DNA of 64,000 nt from Clostridiales bacterium (GTDB lineage: Bacteria > Bacillota > Clostridia > Lachnospirales > Cellulosilyticaceae): the NCBI GenBank assembly GCA_019418225.1, contig DYCF01000002.1, forward strand, positions 96,943 to 160,942, in the 5' to 3' direction. This document shows positions 35,411 through 44,392 of this stretch, piece after piece. A model generated the notes under the pieces. It saw only the letters and a program-made list of their open reading frames with translations, ran no database searches and had not been told where the DNA came from. Within the stretch, counting starts at the first letter, position 1. Each line of letters begins with the position of its first letter. The translations under genes were made by a program, and so were the position numbers.

Positions 35411-36340
35411 ATGGCAAAAATAGCAAAAAGTATTACAGATCTTATAGGAAAAACACCTTTAGTAGAAATATCAAATTATAGTAAAGCTGAAGGGGCAGTT
35501 GCGAGATTAGTAGTGAAGTTAGAATCATTTAATCCAGGTAGCAGTGCGAAAGACCGTATTGGTTATTATATGATTACTGAAGCAGAAAAAGCAGGACTTG
35601 TGAAAGAAGGTACAACGATTATTGAACCTACAAGTGGCAATACAGGTATTGCACTTGCTTATATTTGTGCAGCACGTGGCTATCGCCTTATTTTAACAAT
35701 GCCAGATACAATGAGTATTGAACGTCGCAATATTTTAAAGGCATTAGGTGCAGAGGTTGTACTTACAGAAGGCATTAGAGGGATGAAAGGAGCTATAGAG
35801 AAGGCAGAAGAACTCCATGCCTCTATTGAAAATAGCTTCATTCCACAACAATTTAGTAATCCAGCCAATCCTAAAGCACATCGTGAGACAACTGCTTTAG
35901 AAATTTGGGAGGATACAGATGGTGAAGTGGATTATTTCCTAGCAGGTGTTGGAACTGGTGGAACAGTTTCTGGTGTAGGTGAAGTTTTAAAAGCTAAAAA
36001 ACCAGAAGTAAAAATTATTGCCATTGAACCATCAGATTCACCAGTTTTATCAGGTGGTAAACCAGGCCCACATAAAATCCAAGGTATAGGTGCAGGATTT
36101 GTACCAGATACTTTTGATAAAGATGTTGTAGATGAAATAAAGAGGGTTACGAATGAAGCGTCTTTTGAGGCGGCACGTAAACTTGCCAAGACAGAAGGGA
36201 TTTTAGTAGGTATTTCATCAGGGGCAGCACTAAGTGCAGCTACGGAGCTTGCAAAAAAAGAAGAAAATAGAGGAAAATTAATCGTTGTGTTATTACCAGA
36301 CACAGGAGAACGTTATTTATCAACGACACTTTTTCAATAA
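35411..36340 (+). CDS. cysK: Cysteine synthase A (O-acetylserine sulfhydrylase)
   Basis: Makes cysteine from O-acetylserine and sulfide with pyridoxal phosphate. 309 residues, the normal size. The PLP lysine is Lys47 ([11 protein letters not shown]). Other fingerprints: [11 protein letters not shown] (substrate loop), [14 protein letters not shown] (phosphate-binding loop) and [11 protein letters not shown] near the C-terminus. It follows the Rrf2 regulator in a two-gene operon. The start follows TAGGAGGGCAAGG. Confidence 0.96.
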   Translation: MAKIAKSITDLIGKTPLVEISNYSKAEGAVARLVVKLESFNPGSSAKDRIGYYMITEAEKAGLVKEGTTIIEPTSGNTGIALAYICAARGYRLILTMPDTMSIERRNILKALGAEVVLTEGIRGMKGAIEKAEELHASIENSFIPQQFSNPANPKAHRETTALEIWEDTDGEVDYFLAGVGTGGTVSGVGEVLKAKKPEVKIIAIEPSDSPVLSGGKPGPHKIQGIGAGFVPDTFDKDVVDEIKRVTNEASFEAARKLAKTEGILVGISSGAALSAATELAKKEENRGKLIVVLLPDTGERYLSTTLFQ

Positions 36341-36427
36341 GCGTACAGAGAAATAACTTACAAACTTGAATTTTTTAATAAATAATATATAAAATAATAA
36401 GGTTATATCTGAAAGAGGTTGCTATAG

Positions 36428-36483
36428 TATAGGTTTCATATTTATAAAGTCGTTATGTATGATACTTTAACGATGTGAAATTG
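36428..36483 (+). repeat. Diverged copy of the dispersed repeat
   Basis: Same orientation and spacing as the 2360 unit (GGTTTCATATTTATAAA, then CGATGTGAAATTG) but with several substitutions. It lies in the cysK-ung gap. Confidence 0.65.
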
Positions 36484-36569
36484 TTTCGCTGTAGTGATTA
36501 ACGATATAGCCTTATTTTATAATGTTATAGAGTGCTTAAAGCGATTAGGCTTAAGAAAGGAATGTACAA

Positions 36570-37244
36570 ATGGTAAAATTTAATAATAGCTGGGATGAGG
36601 TACTACGCGGAGAATTTGATAAACCTTATTATCAGGCATTACATGATTTTTTGAAGGAAGAATATAATACGCAGGTTATTTACCCACCCGCACAAGATTT
36701 ATTTAGTGCAATGCGTGTAACAAGCTATGAAGATACAAAAATCGTAATTTTAGGGCAAGACCCTTACCATGGCGCAGGTCAAGCACATGGCATGGCATTT
36801 TCCGTGCAACCAGGCGTGCCAACACCACCTTCCTTGAAAAATATATATAAAGAGTTAAATGCCACAATGGGATGCTATATTCCTAATAATGGGTATTTGA
36901 TGAAGTGGGCACAGCAAGGAGTACTTCTTCTAAATACTGTTTTAAGCGTACGCGCTAGCAAGCCTCAATCTCATAAAGGTAAAGGATGGGAGACGTTTAC
37001 GGATGATGTGATTAAGGCCTTAAATGACCGTAAGGACCCTGTTATTTTTCTTTTATGGGGTGCACCAGCACGTAAGAAAGCTGCTCTTATAACAAATCCT
37101 CAGCATAAAATTTTAGAGGCAGCACACCCAAGTCCACTTTCAGCTTATAATGGATTCTTTGGCTGCGATCACTTTAGAAAGGCGAATGAACTTTTAGTGG
37201 CTATGGGAAAAACACCTATTGATTTTCAGATTGAAAACATATAA
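36570..37244 (+). CDS. ung: Uracil-DNA glycosylase
   Basis: Removes uracil from DNA in base-excision repair. 224 residues, the standard family 1 size. The water-activating loop [18 protein letters not shown] contains Asp64 and His67, and the DNA-intercalating loop [17 protein letters not shown] is intact, as is VFLLWGAPA (the uracil-recognising region). The start follows AAGAAAGGAATG. It precedes the asnA T-box leader, which has its own promoter. Confidence 0.97.
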   Translation: MVKFNNSWDEVLRGEFDKPYYQALHDFLKEEYNTQVIYPPAQDLFSAMRVTSYEDTKIVILGQDPYHGAGQAHGMAFSVQPGVPTPPSLKNIYKELNATMGCYIPNNGYLMKWAQQGVLLLNTVLSVRASKPQSHKGKGWETFTDDVIKALNDRKDPVIFLLWGAPARKKAALITNPQHKILEAAHPSPLSAYNGFFGCDHFRKANELLVAMGKTPIDFQIENI

Positions 37245-37262
37245 AAACTCATTAAATAGGTG

Positions 37263-37291
37263 TTGACAAAGAGTTTTAAATTATTTATAAT
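37263..37291 (+). promoter_or_regulatory. Sigma-A promoter of the asnA leader
   Basis: TTGACA (37263-37268), a 17-base spacer and TATAAT (37286-37291): both hexamers match the consensus perfectly. Confidence 0.85.
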
Positions 37292-37309
37292 AGCAAATAT
37301 ATTTTTAGT

Positions 37310-37590
37310 ATAGTTCAAAAACAGTGAAGAGAAGAGTAGGAATTTGATTTTACTTTCAGAGAGCCGAGGAAGCTGAAAATCGGTAGTAAAGCAGGTTTTG
37401 AAGAACATCTCGGAGTTTCTAACCGAAAGGCATAGGCTGAGTAGACTTAGACGGGGTAGACCGTTATATCTAGAGCGTATCGATTTATTTCTGTACGTAG
37501 CTAAGAGGATTCTTGTAAAAAGAATCAATTAGGGTGGCAACGCGAGTAACCTTCGTCCCTTTGTTTGGGGGACGGAGGTTTTTTATATTT
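37310..37590 (+). promoter_or_regulatory. T-box leader (tRNA-Asn specific) controlling asnA
   Basis: The leader has the hallmarks of a T-box: a stem I region with AGAGAGCCGAGG and an AG-rich distal part, a specifier region GAAGAACATC in which the codon AAC (37404-37406) lies in the usual position, and the conserved T-box AGGGTGGCAACGCGAG (37531-37546). The terminator AACCTTCGTCCC...GGGACGGAGGTTTTTT follows (37548-37585). Uncharged tRNA-Asn pairs with the specifier codon and with the antiterminator bulge, letting transcription pass into asnA. Specifier and gene product agree (asparagine). Secondary structure was read by eye. Confidence 0.93.
37548..37585 (+). terminator. Regulated terminator of the asnA T-box
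   Basis: AACCTTCGTCCC pairs with GGGACGGAGGTT, followed by a T-run. The 5' arm overlaps the end of the T-box sequence, as needed for the alternative antiterminator fold. Confidence 0.9.
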
Positions 37591-37616
37591 TTCAAGTATT
37601 AAAAGGAGGATTAAAC

Positions 37617-38624
37617 ATGAAATTATTTTTACCAGAAAACTATGAATCAAGAATAGATTTAAGAGAAACAGAGGTGGCAATTAAAAAGCTTAAAGATTAT
37701 TTTGAAAATGCTTTAGCTTATGAGCTTTATTTAACACGTGTATCAGCACCTTTATTTGTCAAACCAGAAACAGGTCTTAATGATAATTTAAATGGGGTAG
37801 AAAGACCAGTAAGCTTTGATGTATTAGATGATAATGGTGCGGTAGTAGAAATTGTACATTCTCTTGCAAAATGGAAACGTATGGCACTTGGGAGATATAA
37901 ATTTGGTGTAGACGAAGGGTTATACACAGATATGAATGCTATCAGAAGAGACGAAGAGCTTGATAACTTACATTCAATCTATGTAGATCAATGGGATTGG
38001 GAAAAAGTCATTACAAAAGAAATGCGTAGTGAAGAAACACTTAAAGCAACTGTTAAAAAGATTTATAATGCTTTCTTAAAAACAGAAAAGTATATTACAA
38101 CAGAATATCCATCACTTGAAAGATGGTTACCTGAAGATATTTATTTTATTACAACACAAGAGTTATTAGATAAATATCCAGACCTTACAGCTAAAGAAAG
38201 AGAAAATGCAATCTGTAAAGAGAAAAAAGCTGTGTTCATTATGAAAATTGGTGACCTTCTTACAAATGGTGAAAAACATGATGGGCGTGCACCAGACTAT
38301 GATGATTGGAGTTTAAATGGCGATATTCTTTTCTGGCATCCAATCTTAGAATGTGCTTTCGAACTTTCTTCTATGGGAATTCGTGTAAGTGAAGAAAGCC
38401 TTAAAGCACAACTTGAAAAAGCAGGCTGCACAGAACGCAGTGAATTAGACTTCCATAAAAAAATCTTAAACAAACAATTACCATACACAATTGGTGGTGG
38501 AATCGGTCAATCTCGTATTTGTATGTACTTCTTACATAAAGTGCATATTGGAGAAGTGCAAGCATCTATTTGGCCAGATGAAATGCATGATGCCTGTGAA
38601 AAACAAGGTGTAATTTTACTCTAG
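37617..38624 (+). CDS. asnA: Aspartate-ammonia ligase (asparagine synthetase A)
   Basis: Makes asparagine from aspartate, ammonia and ATP. 335 residues, close to E. coli AsnA (330). It resembles class II aminoacyl-tRNA synthetases: early [24 protein letters not shown], then [12 protein letters not shown], and the C-terminal motif [14 protein letters not shown] that binds ATP. The start follows AAAGGAGGATTAAAC. It is controlled by the T-box leader directly upstream and ended by a strong terminator at 38711. Ammonia dependence suits an anaerobe living with plentiful ammonium. Confidence 0.97.
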   Translation: MKLFLPENYESRIDLRETEVAIKKLKDYFENALAYELYLTRVSAPLFVKPETGLNDNLNGVERPVSFDVLDDNGAVVEIVHSLAKWKRMALGRYKFGVDEGLYTDMNAIRRDEELDNLHSIYVDQWDWEKVITKEMRSEETLKATVKKIYNAFLKTEKYITTEYPSLERWLPEDIYFITTQELLDKYPDLTAKERENAICKEKKAVFIMKIGDLLTNGEKHDGRAPDYDDWSLNGDILFWHPILECAFELSSMGIRVSEESLKAQLEKAGCTERSELDFHKKILNKQLPYTIGGGIGQSRICMYFLHKVHIGEVQASIWPDEMHDACEKQGVILL

Positions 38625-38640
38625 TAGAAATCAAGGATTT

Positions 38641-38679
38641 ATAGAGAAAACAACTAAACCTTATAAATGTGAAATCTAT
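38641..38679 (-). repeat. Deletion derivative of the dispersed repeat, 39 bp
   Basis: Reads as the reverse complement of both ends of the 113-bp unit joined directly: ATAGAGAAAACAACTAAA (right end) followed by TTATAAATGTGAAATCTAT (left end). About 74 bases of the middle are gone. Confidence 0.7.
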
Positions 38680-38710
38680 AAGACCTAAAAAATAAGTTAA
38701 TAAATGGCAT

Positions 38711-38758
38711 ACACACAAAAAAGGAATTGTTTTTCTAAACAGTTCCTTTTTTGTGTGT
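38711..38758 (+). terminator. Intrinsic terminator after asnA
   Basis: ACACACAAAAAAGGAA pairs with TTCCTTTTTTGTGTGT around an ATTG/CAGT inner stem. Confidence 0.85.
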
Positions 38759-38759
38759 A

Positions 38760-39027
38760 AATATTCTGAACGATATATTGACGGTGTAAAGATTAAGGTC
38801 TATAATCCTGACAGTGGTAAGCTTAAGGAAGCATTGTTGGAAGCTATGTGATATAAGCAGTTTTTAAGGAGAGGGAGAAAGCAATTCAGGAAGCAGAAGA
38901 TTTAGATGATCTTATTGTGATTATTAAGCAGTGGATTATGGTACATGGCTTAGTAGGGATTGCAACAATGAAAAATGTTTCATATAACCAAAGATGGGAA
39001 GAAAAAATAGAAGATTTTATAAAGTAG
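38760..39027 (+). pseudogene. Decayed gene remnant, two frames
   Basis: Two short coding-like stretches lie in adjacent frames. The first (about 38762-38851) reads SERYIDGVKIKVYNPDSGKL and ends at a TGA; the second (about 38860-39027) reads KAIQEAEDLDDLIVIIKQW and ends at a TAG. Neither has a start codon with a ribosome binding site, and the first runs into the asnA terminator. They look like the frameshifted tail of one lost gene. I do not recognise the family. The rest of this 420-base gap holds the repeat remnant and the terminator. Confidence 0.45.
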
Positions 39028-39047
39028 CTTGAATAAGGGGGATAGAG

Positions 39048-40148
39048 ATGTTAAGGAAGGGGAGAAAAGTAATGGGATTCATATTAAGTATTATTGTAAG
39101 TTGTATAGCAATAGGCGCAATCGTTTTAGTAATTTTAAGTCCAGGCAAGATGGTACCATTTACAGATGAGAAAGGGCAAGTTATAGCAAATAGCTTATCT
39201 GAAAAGGTGTTTACTGAAATAAATGGTAGACAGATGGGGATGATTATTAAAAGTAAAGATATTTCATTGCCAGTCCTGTTATTTATTCATGGTGGTCCGG
39301 GAATGCCGGAATATTTTTTGACACAAGATTATCCTACAAACTTAGAAGACTATTTTACGGTAGTGTGGTGGGATCAACGCGGAGCTGGTTTATCTTTTGA
39401 CTCGGACATAGATAAGGCAGAAATGAATGTGACACAGTTTGTTGAGGATACCATAGGTGTCACAAATTATTTAAGGGAGCGTTTTAAGCAAGATAAGATT
39501 TATTTATTGGCACATTCATGGGGAACATTTATTGGCATTCAAGCGGCATACAGAGCGCCACAGCTCTATGCAGCTTATATGGCAGTAGCACAGATAACGG
39601 ACCAGGAGGAATCAGAACGTTTAGCTTATGTATATATGAAAGACTATTATGCAAAGCAAGGTAATACTAAGATGGTAGCTAAGTTAAAGAAGTGGGATTA
39701 TTTATCAGAAGGCTATGGTAAGATGAGAGACAGTGCCATGCATCAAGCAGGAATTGGAACGATGCATGAGATGAAGTCTGTGGTAAAAGATATATTCATG
39801 AGGTCATTAGGCTGTAAAGAATATACAGTAGGAGAAAAAATTAATCTATGGCGTGGTAAGATTTTTTCATCTAAAACAGGATTAAGTCAGGAAGCGCATA
39901 CCACTGATTTAAGAAGGTATATTACAAGGTTGGAGGTGCCTACGTATTTTTTCTCAGGAGGTTATGATTATACGGTGAACTATATGATGGCAAGGGATTA
40001 TTTGAGAGATTTAGCGGCACCTGTTAAGGGCTTTTATCTCTTTAAACACTCAGCGCATAGCCCTATTTTTGAGGAAGCAGAAGCTTTTGATAAGATTATC
40101 GCGACAGATGTTTTGCAGGGAAACAATAGCTTAAGTGTAGGAAAGTAA
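39048..40148 (+). CDS. Alpha/beta hydrolase, proline iminopeptidase-like (S33), membrane-anchored
   Basis: 366 residues. A hydrophobic N-terminal helix (about 10-32) suggests a membrane-anchored or exported enzyme. The alpha/beta hydrolase core has the oxyanion element FIHGGPGMPEYF, WWDQRGAGLS (typical of prolyl iminopeptidases), the nucleophile elbow LAHSWGTFIG with the catalytic Ser, a late Asp (SGGYDYTVNY) and His (FKHSAHSPIFEE). S33 members of this type release N-terminal proline from peptides, but many relatives act on other substrates, so the specificity is open. The start follows AAGGGGGATAGAG. No operon partner is clear; the small DMT gene follows after 73 bases. Confidence 0.85.
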   Translation: MLRKGRKVMGFILSIIVSCIAIGAIVLVILSPGKMVPFTDEKGQVIANSLSEKVFTEINGRQMGMIIKSKDISLPVLLFIHGGPGMPEYFLTQDYPTNLEDYFTVVWWDQRGAGLSFDSDIDKAEMNVTQFVEDTIGVTNYLRERFKQDKIYLLAHSWGTFIGIQAAYRAPQLYAAYMAVAQITDQEESERLAYVYMKDYYAKQGNTKMVAKLKKWDYLSEGYGKMRDSAMHQAGIGTMHEMKSVVKDIFMRSLGCKEYTVGEKINLWRGKIFSSKTGLSQEAHTTDLRRYITRLEVPTYFFSGGYDYTVNYMMARDYLRDLAAPVKGFYLFKHSAHSPIFEEAEAFDKIIATDVLQGNNSLSVGK

Positions 40149-40221
40149 AGAGATAATAGGTATAAAAATAGGGAAAATATGCAAAATAAGGAGGTGAGAT
40201 TCGGAGAAAGGATGAAAGATA

Positions 40222-40656
40222 ATGTTTAAAAGTATGATTACTGCACTAATTTCAGGAATATTAATGAGTGTACAGGGGGTTTTTAATACAAGGGTAACCG
40301 AAAAGGCTGGGGTATGGTTTACAAATAGTATTGTGAACTTTACAGGTTTTTTATTTTGTCTTGCTATTTTATTCTTTGTAAGAGATTCTGATGTAGCCGG
40401 CCTTAAGCATGTGAATAAATTATATTTATTAGGTGGTGTCATAGGTGCATGTATTACTTATACAGTTATTGTAGCTATGGGAAACTTAGGTCCTGCCTAT
40501 GCAGTAATGTTAATTTTGATTTCACAGATGGTATCTGCTTATTTGATTGAGCTATTTGGACTATTTCACACGGAAAGAACACCTTTTATATGGTCAAAGC
40601 TAGTGGGGGTTGGTGTGATGATTATAGGTATTGTTATATTCCAGTGGAAGAAATAA
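40222..40656 (+). CDS. DMT-superfamily small membrane protein (DUF606/YdcZ type)
   Basis: 144 residues with four or five hydrophobic helices. The opening MFKSMITALISGILMSVQGVFNTRV and the later YLLGGVIGACITYTVIVAMGNLGPAYAVMLILISQMVSAYLIE are the DUF606 pattern; such half-size proteins probably dimerise to make a ten-helix transporter. The substrate is unknown. The start codon follows GGAGAAAGGATG. The lactate/malate-type dehydrogenase starts 13 bases later, so the two are probably co-transcribed. Confidence 0.85.
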   Translation: MFKSMITALISGILMSVQGVFNTRVTEKAGVWFTNSIVNFTGFLFCLAILFFVRDSDVAGLKHVNKLYLLGGVIGACITYTVIVAMGNLGPAYAVMLILISQMVSAYLIELFGLFHTERTPFIWSKLVGVGVMIIGIVIFQWKK

Positions 40657-40669
40657 AGAGGTGATACAT

Positions 40670-41620
40670 GTGATTAAAAATAAAGTATGTATTATTGGTG
40701 CGGGAATGGTGGGCTCAGCGACAATGATTGCAATTTTAAACACAGGTTTAGTGGCTGAAATTGTAATGATTGATAAAAATGAAAAGAAGGCAGAAGGAGA
40801 GGCGATGGATGCTTTTCATACCCCCTCTTTTACATATATGCCTAATGTACGTATTCGTAAAGGAACGTATGCTGATTGTAAGGATGCTCAGATTATTGTA
40901 ATGACAGCAGGACCTAGTATTAAACCAGGAGAAAAAACGGATAGGAGAGCACTTACTAAAATAAATGCCAAGGTGACAAGAAGTGTCATGGAGAAAATTA
41001 CGGCTTATACGAAAGAAGCAATCATTATTTTTGTCTCTAATCCAGTCGATATTGTAACTTTTGTGGCACAAAATGAGTTTGATTATCCAAAGCACAAGAT
41101 TATCGGAACAGGAACCCTCTTAGACACAGCAAGAATGCGCCGTATTATAGGAGAACATTTTCTGGTAGATACTAAAAATGTGCATGGTTATATATTAGGA
41201 GAGCATGGAAGTACGGCAATGGCCACTTGGAGCTTGTGTAATATTGGCGGTATTCCATTAAAAGATTGTAATGAAAAGTTTCATAAAGAGCCTCTTAATC
41301 AAGAAGACGTATTAAGGGAAGTGGTTCAAGCAGGCATAGAGATTTTAATGAAAAAGGGATATACGAATTATGGTATAGCAGAAACGGTAGCAAGACTTGT
41401 TAAGGCGATTACTTTAAATGAACTAAGCGTTTTACCTGTTTCGACAACATTACAAGGGGAATATCATATTCATAATGTTGCCTTAAGTGTGCCTTGTATT
41501 ATAGGCCAGCATGGTATTGAAAGTATATTAGACATTCCACTTACTTGTGAAGAGCAAAAGGCCTTAGAATCCAGTGCCTCAAGCCTAAGAAGAACGATGG
41601 AAGACTTTGAAATCGTGTAA
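40670..41620 (+). CDS. Lactate/malate dehydrogenase family protein (L-2-hydroxyacid dehydrogenase)
   Basis: 316 residues from a GTG start at 40670, preceded by GAGGTGATACAT; the frame is open further upstream inside the previous gene. The Rossmann motif is IIGAGMVGSATM. The catalytic pair is present: Asp152 and Arg155 (LLDTARMRR) and His179 (LGEHGS). The residue that selects the substrate is unusual. In lactate dehydrogenase the loop reads A-G-x-x-Q-K-P-G-E-T-R, while here it is AGPSIKPGEKTDRRAL: the Gln102 position is Ile84 and the Arg109 position is not Arg. This loop resembles L-2-hydroxyisocaproate dehydrogenases (larger side chains) more than strict LDH or MDH. The reaction is thus an NAD-linked 2-oxoacid/2-hydroxyacid exchange with uncertain substrate. 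Confidence 0.88.
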   Translation: MIKNKVCIIGAGMVGSATMIAILNTGLVAEIVMIDKNEKKAEGEAMDAFHTPSFTYMPNVRIRKGTYADCKDAQIIVMTAGPSIKPGEKTDRRALTKINAKVTRSVMEKITAYTKEAIIIFVSNPVDIVTFVAQNEFDYPKHKIIGTGTLLDTARMRRIIGEHFLVDTKNVHGYILGEHGSTAMATWSLCNIGGIPLKDCNEKFHKEPLNQEDVLREVVQAGIEILMKKGYTNYGIAETVARLVKAITLNELSVLPVSTTLQGEYHIHNVALSVPCIIGQHGIESILDIPLTCEEQKALESSASSLRRTMEDFEIV

Positions 41621-41650
41621 AGCATTATCAATGCATTAAAGCGTATAATG

Positions 41651-41700
41651 AAAAGGACGTATTTGAAATCAAGATAATCTGTTTCAAATACGTCCTTTAT
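41651..41700. terminator. Bidirectional terminator
   Basis: AAAGGACGTATTTGAAA pairs with TTTCAAATACGTCCTTT between the dehydrogenase gene and convergent nrdG. Confidence 0.9.
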
Positions 41701-41721
41701 ATTTTTGGATTGTTTATTTTG

Positions 41722-42240
41722 CTATTCCCTTATTTCAAGATCGTCATCATAGTTTAATAAAGTGGGTGGCATATCAGGTGAAATTTTTAAAATACGTTGA
41801 TTAGAAGAACCACGATATTTTAAATTTGTATCTTTTAAAGCTGCAATAAAGGGCCCATCCACGAGTACATCAATGTATTTAAGAAGTTGCTGATGTAATG
41901 TATCTTTACAGAGTTCTTCATATGTATAGCCTGTATAACACCAAATAGATAAATTAAACTTTTCTTTGACGCATTTGACAAAGGGAATAAGTGCTGCCGC
42001 TTGCATGAAAGGTTCGCCGCCTGAAAGCGTTAAGCCATCAATAAGTGGTAGGACTTTTTCAATGCGTTTCAGGAGTTGCCAGTAAGGAACTTCTTCCCCA
42101 TAAGTTATGCTTTGCATCTCTTGATTGTGACATTCTGGGCAATGATGTGGGCAGCCTGATAAGAATAAAACACTTCTAAAGCCTTCGCCATTAACTGTAG
42201 AGTGTTCTAGAAAGCCAGCGACTTGTAAAGTATTTGTCAT
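41722..42240 (-). CDS. nrdG: Anaerobic ribonucleotide reductase activating protein
   Basis: Radical SAM enzyme that makes the glycyl radical on NrdD. 172 residues. The 4Fe-4S cysteines are Cys30, Cys34 and Cys37 (SGCPHHCPECHN), and the SAM-binding TLSGGEPFMQ follows. Its start overlaps the end of nrdD by four bases, showing translational coupling. The C-terminal 25 residues (SSNQRILKISPDMPP...) are somewhat variable across homologues. Confidence 0.96.
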   Translation of the reverse strand: MTNTLQVAGFLEHSTVNGEGFRSVLFLSGCPHHCPECHNQEMQSITYGEEVPYWQLLKRIEKVLPLIDGLTLSGGEPFMQAAALIPFVKCVKEKFNLSIWCYTGYTYEELCKDTLHQQLLKYIDVLVDGPFIAALKDTNLKYRGSSNQRILKISPDMPPTLLNYDDDLEIRE

Positions 42241-44354
42241 AGGTTGCTATACGTATTTGTATGGCTGCCATTATGAGCGAGGCGATCATGTCTTTCGGCA
42301 GCTTTACCAGCACCAAAGCGCTCATCTAAGCTAAGGTAACCTGTTACGCGGCTAATCCCTTGAATATTCATGCTACCACATTTAGGACAAGTAAGGCTTT
42401 GTTCATTAATACTTGTGCCACAGTCTTTACAGTAGCGTAAATGGAAATTAATACCTATATAGCTAATATTAGAATAATCATAAGCATAAGTAATAATCTT
42501 TTCTACCGTTTGAGGTGTAGGGTATCCATCTACTTCAATATAGCTAATATGTCCACCATTACACATCTTATGGAATGGTGCCTCAATTTGAATTTTATCT
42601 GGGATGGAAATATTATAACCGACAGGTACATGGAAGCTATTAGTGTAATAATCCTTGTCTGTAATACCAGGAATGAGGCCATATTTTTGACGATCCTGTA
42701 CAACAAATTTGCCACTTAAACCTTCTGCAGGTGTGGCATAGCAGCTCCAATTCATATGGGTTTCCAACGTAGTACGGTCTGTGAAATCGCGAATGTGCGC
42801 AATGATATCATAACCTAACTGACGGGATTCCTCAGACTCCCCGTGATGTTTTCCAGTAAGTGCCACTAAAGTTTCAGCAAGACCAATAAAGCCAATACAC
42901 CAAGAACCATTTTTTAAAATAGGATCAATACTATCATTAGGACCTAGACCTTCCGAACCTAGCATTAACCCTTCACCTGCTACAAAAGGTAAATCTTTTA
43001 CTTTAAGCTTCTGCAAGATAGAGTAGCGGTGGAGGAGTGATTCTTTAGCAGCTTCTAATTTTTCATCTAAGAGTGCCCAAAATGTTTTAATGTCTTTGTG
43101 GGCATCAATGCCAATACGTGGTAAGTTAATTGTAGTTGGTGCATTGTTACCACGTCGATTCGGGCCTTCTGGGCCATTAACATTAGAACAGATATACGTA
43201 CGACAACCCATAGTTGCAGGTAAAATACCACGTTTATAATAAGCAAGATTAAAATCGGCATCGATATTCATAAAAGTAGGATTCATACGTGAAGCAGCTA
43301 CACGGCAAGCGATTTTAAATAAATAATAATAAGGATCATCAGGTAGGCGGTTCACGCCTTTTTTGAGTCTGAAAATAATATTTGGGAAAATAGGTTGTTC
43401 ATGCTTTCCTAATCCCTTTTCATATTCTTCTAAGAAAACCTGACAGACAAGAGCAGCATCCTGAGATGTAGGTAAACCGATGTTTAAACTACTAAATGGA
43501 ACTTGTGAACCGGCTCTTGAATGCATGGTATTGAGGTTATAGACAATGCCTTGCATGGCTTGATGAACACGTTCTAGGAGTTTGTTTTCTACAAATTCTT
43601 TAAAACCTTCCTCACCCTTAAGTGTTTTTAACGCACCATAATCTGTAATAATTTCTTGGCGTGTGGCTTCTACATAAGGTGCCATATCGTTATCGAAGTT
43701 TACATGAGATTGTCCACCAAACATATCATTTTGAGAAGATTGGAGTAAAATACAACTAAGTTCTGCGGCAGATTCAATACGTTTTGGTTTACGAATGGTA
43801 CCATAACCAGTATTAAAACCGTGTTCGAACATTTTACCTGTATCTATATGTAAGCAGTTTGTCGTTAGGTTATAGCTATCTAAATCGTGGTAATATAAGT
43901 CGCCTTGTTCATGAAGTTTTGCTAGATTTTTAGGCATTTTAGAAAGATTATGCCATTTGTTGGTTTCACTGGCGATACGTAGTAATTTTGAAGAAAAATT
44001 ATTGCCGACATTGGCATTATCGCGGTCTGTTTCAATACCTATATTATGCACAGTATCCATAAGTTCGGATTTTAAATCGCGAATTCGCGTACGTTCTTTA
44101 CGATAATTGGAATAAGAGTTTTTAAGCTCCATAAGACCAAGATTTAGTAAAGTTTCTTCAATGGTGTCTTGAATTTGTTCAACAGTCATTTCTTGACTAT
44201 ATTGATCGTGTAGTCGTGAATTGACTTCTTCTGTGAGTTCAGCTGGATTAACCGTAAGATTAAGATTTTTAGCTGAACGGGTAATAGCATTAAAAATTTT
44301 TGTAAGATCAAATGGTACCTTTCGTCCATCACGTTTAATCACAGAATAATTCAT
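42237..44354 (-). CDS. nrdD: Anaerobic ribonucleoside-triphosphate reductase
   Basis: Reduces ribonucleoside triphosphates to deoxy forms without oxygen. An ATP-cone domain (residues 1-90: MNYSVIKRDGRKVPFDLTKI) precedes the glycyl-radical barrel. Near the C-terminus come the zinc site CKDCGTSINEQSLTCPKCGS and then the glycyl radical motif RVTGYLS, in which Gly carries the radical. The active-site stretch around SNVNGPEGPNRRGNNAP is intact. The frame opens upstream at 44381, but GGGGGGTGTATC before the ATG at 44354 sets the start (705 residues). It forms an operon with nrdG and is preceded by paired NrdR-like boxes. Confidence 0.97.
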   Translation of the reverse strand: MNYSVIKRDGRKVPFDLTKIFNAITRSAKNLNLTVNPAELTEEVNSRLHDQYSQEMTVEQIQDTIEETLLNLGLMELKNSYSNYRKERTRIRDLKSELMDTVHNIGIETDRDNANVGNNFSSKLLRIASETNKWHNLSKMPKNLAKLHEQGDLYYHDLDSYNLTTNCLHIDTGKMFEHGFNTGYGTIRKPKRIESAAELSCILLQSSQNDMFGGQSHVNFDNDMAPYVEATRQEIITDYGALKTLKGEEGFKEFVENKLLERVHQAMQGIVYNLNTMHSRAGSQVPFSSLNIGLPTSQDAALVCQVFLEEYEKGLGKHEQPIFPNIIFRLKKGVNRLPDDPYYYLFKIACRVAASRMNPTFMNIDADFNLAYYKRGILPATMGCRTYICSNVNGPEGPNRRGNNAPTTINLPRIGIDAHKDIKTFWALLDEKLEAAKESLLHRYSILQKLKVKDLPFVAGEGLMLGSEGLGPNDSIDPILKNGSWCIGFIGLAETLVALTGKHHGESEESRQLGYDIIAHIRDFTDRTTLETHMNWSCYATPAEGLSGKFVVQDRQKYGLIPGITDKDYYTNSFHVPVGYNISIPDKIQIEAPFHKMCNGGHISYIEVDGYPTPQTVEKIITYAYDYSNISYIGINFHLRYCKDCGTSINEQSLTCPKCGSMNIQGISRVTGYLSLDERFGAGKAAERHDRLAHNGSHTNTYSNL

Positions 44355-44392
44355 GATACACCCCCCTTTATATTTATTCATCTTTTGAAAGT

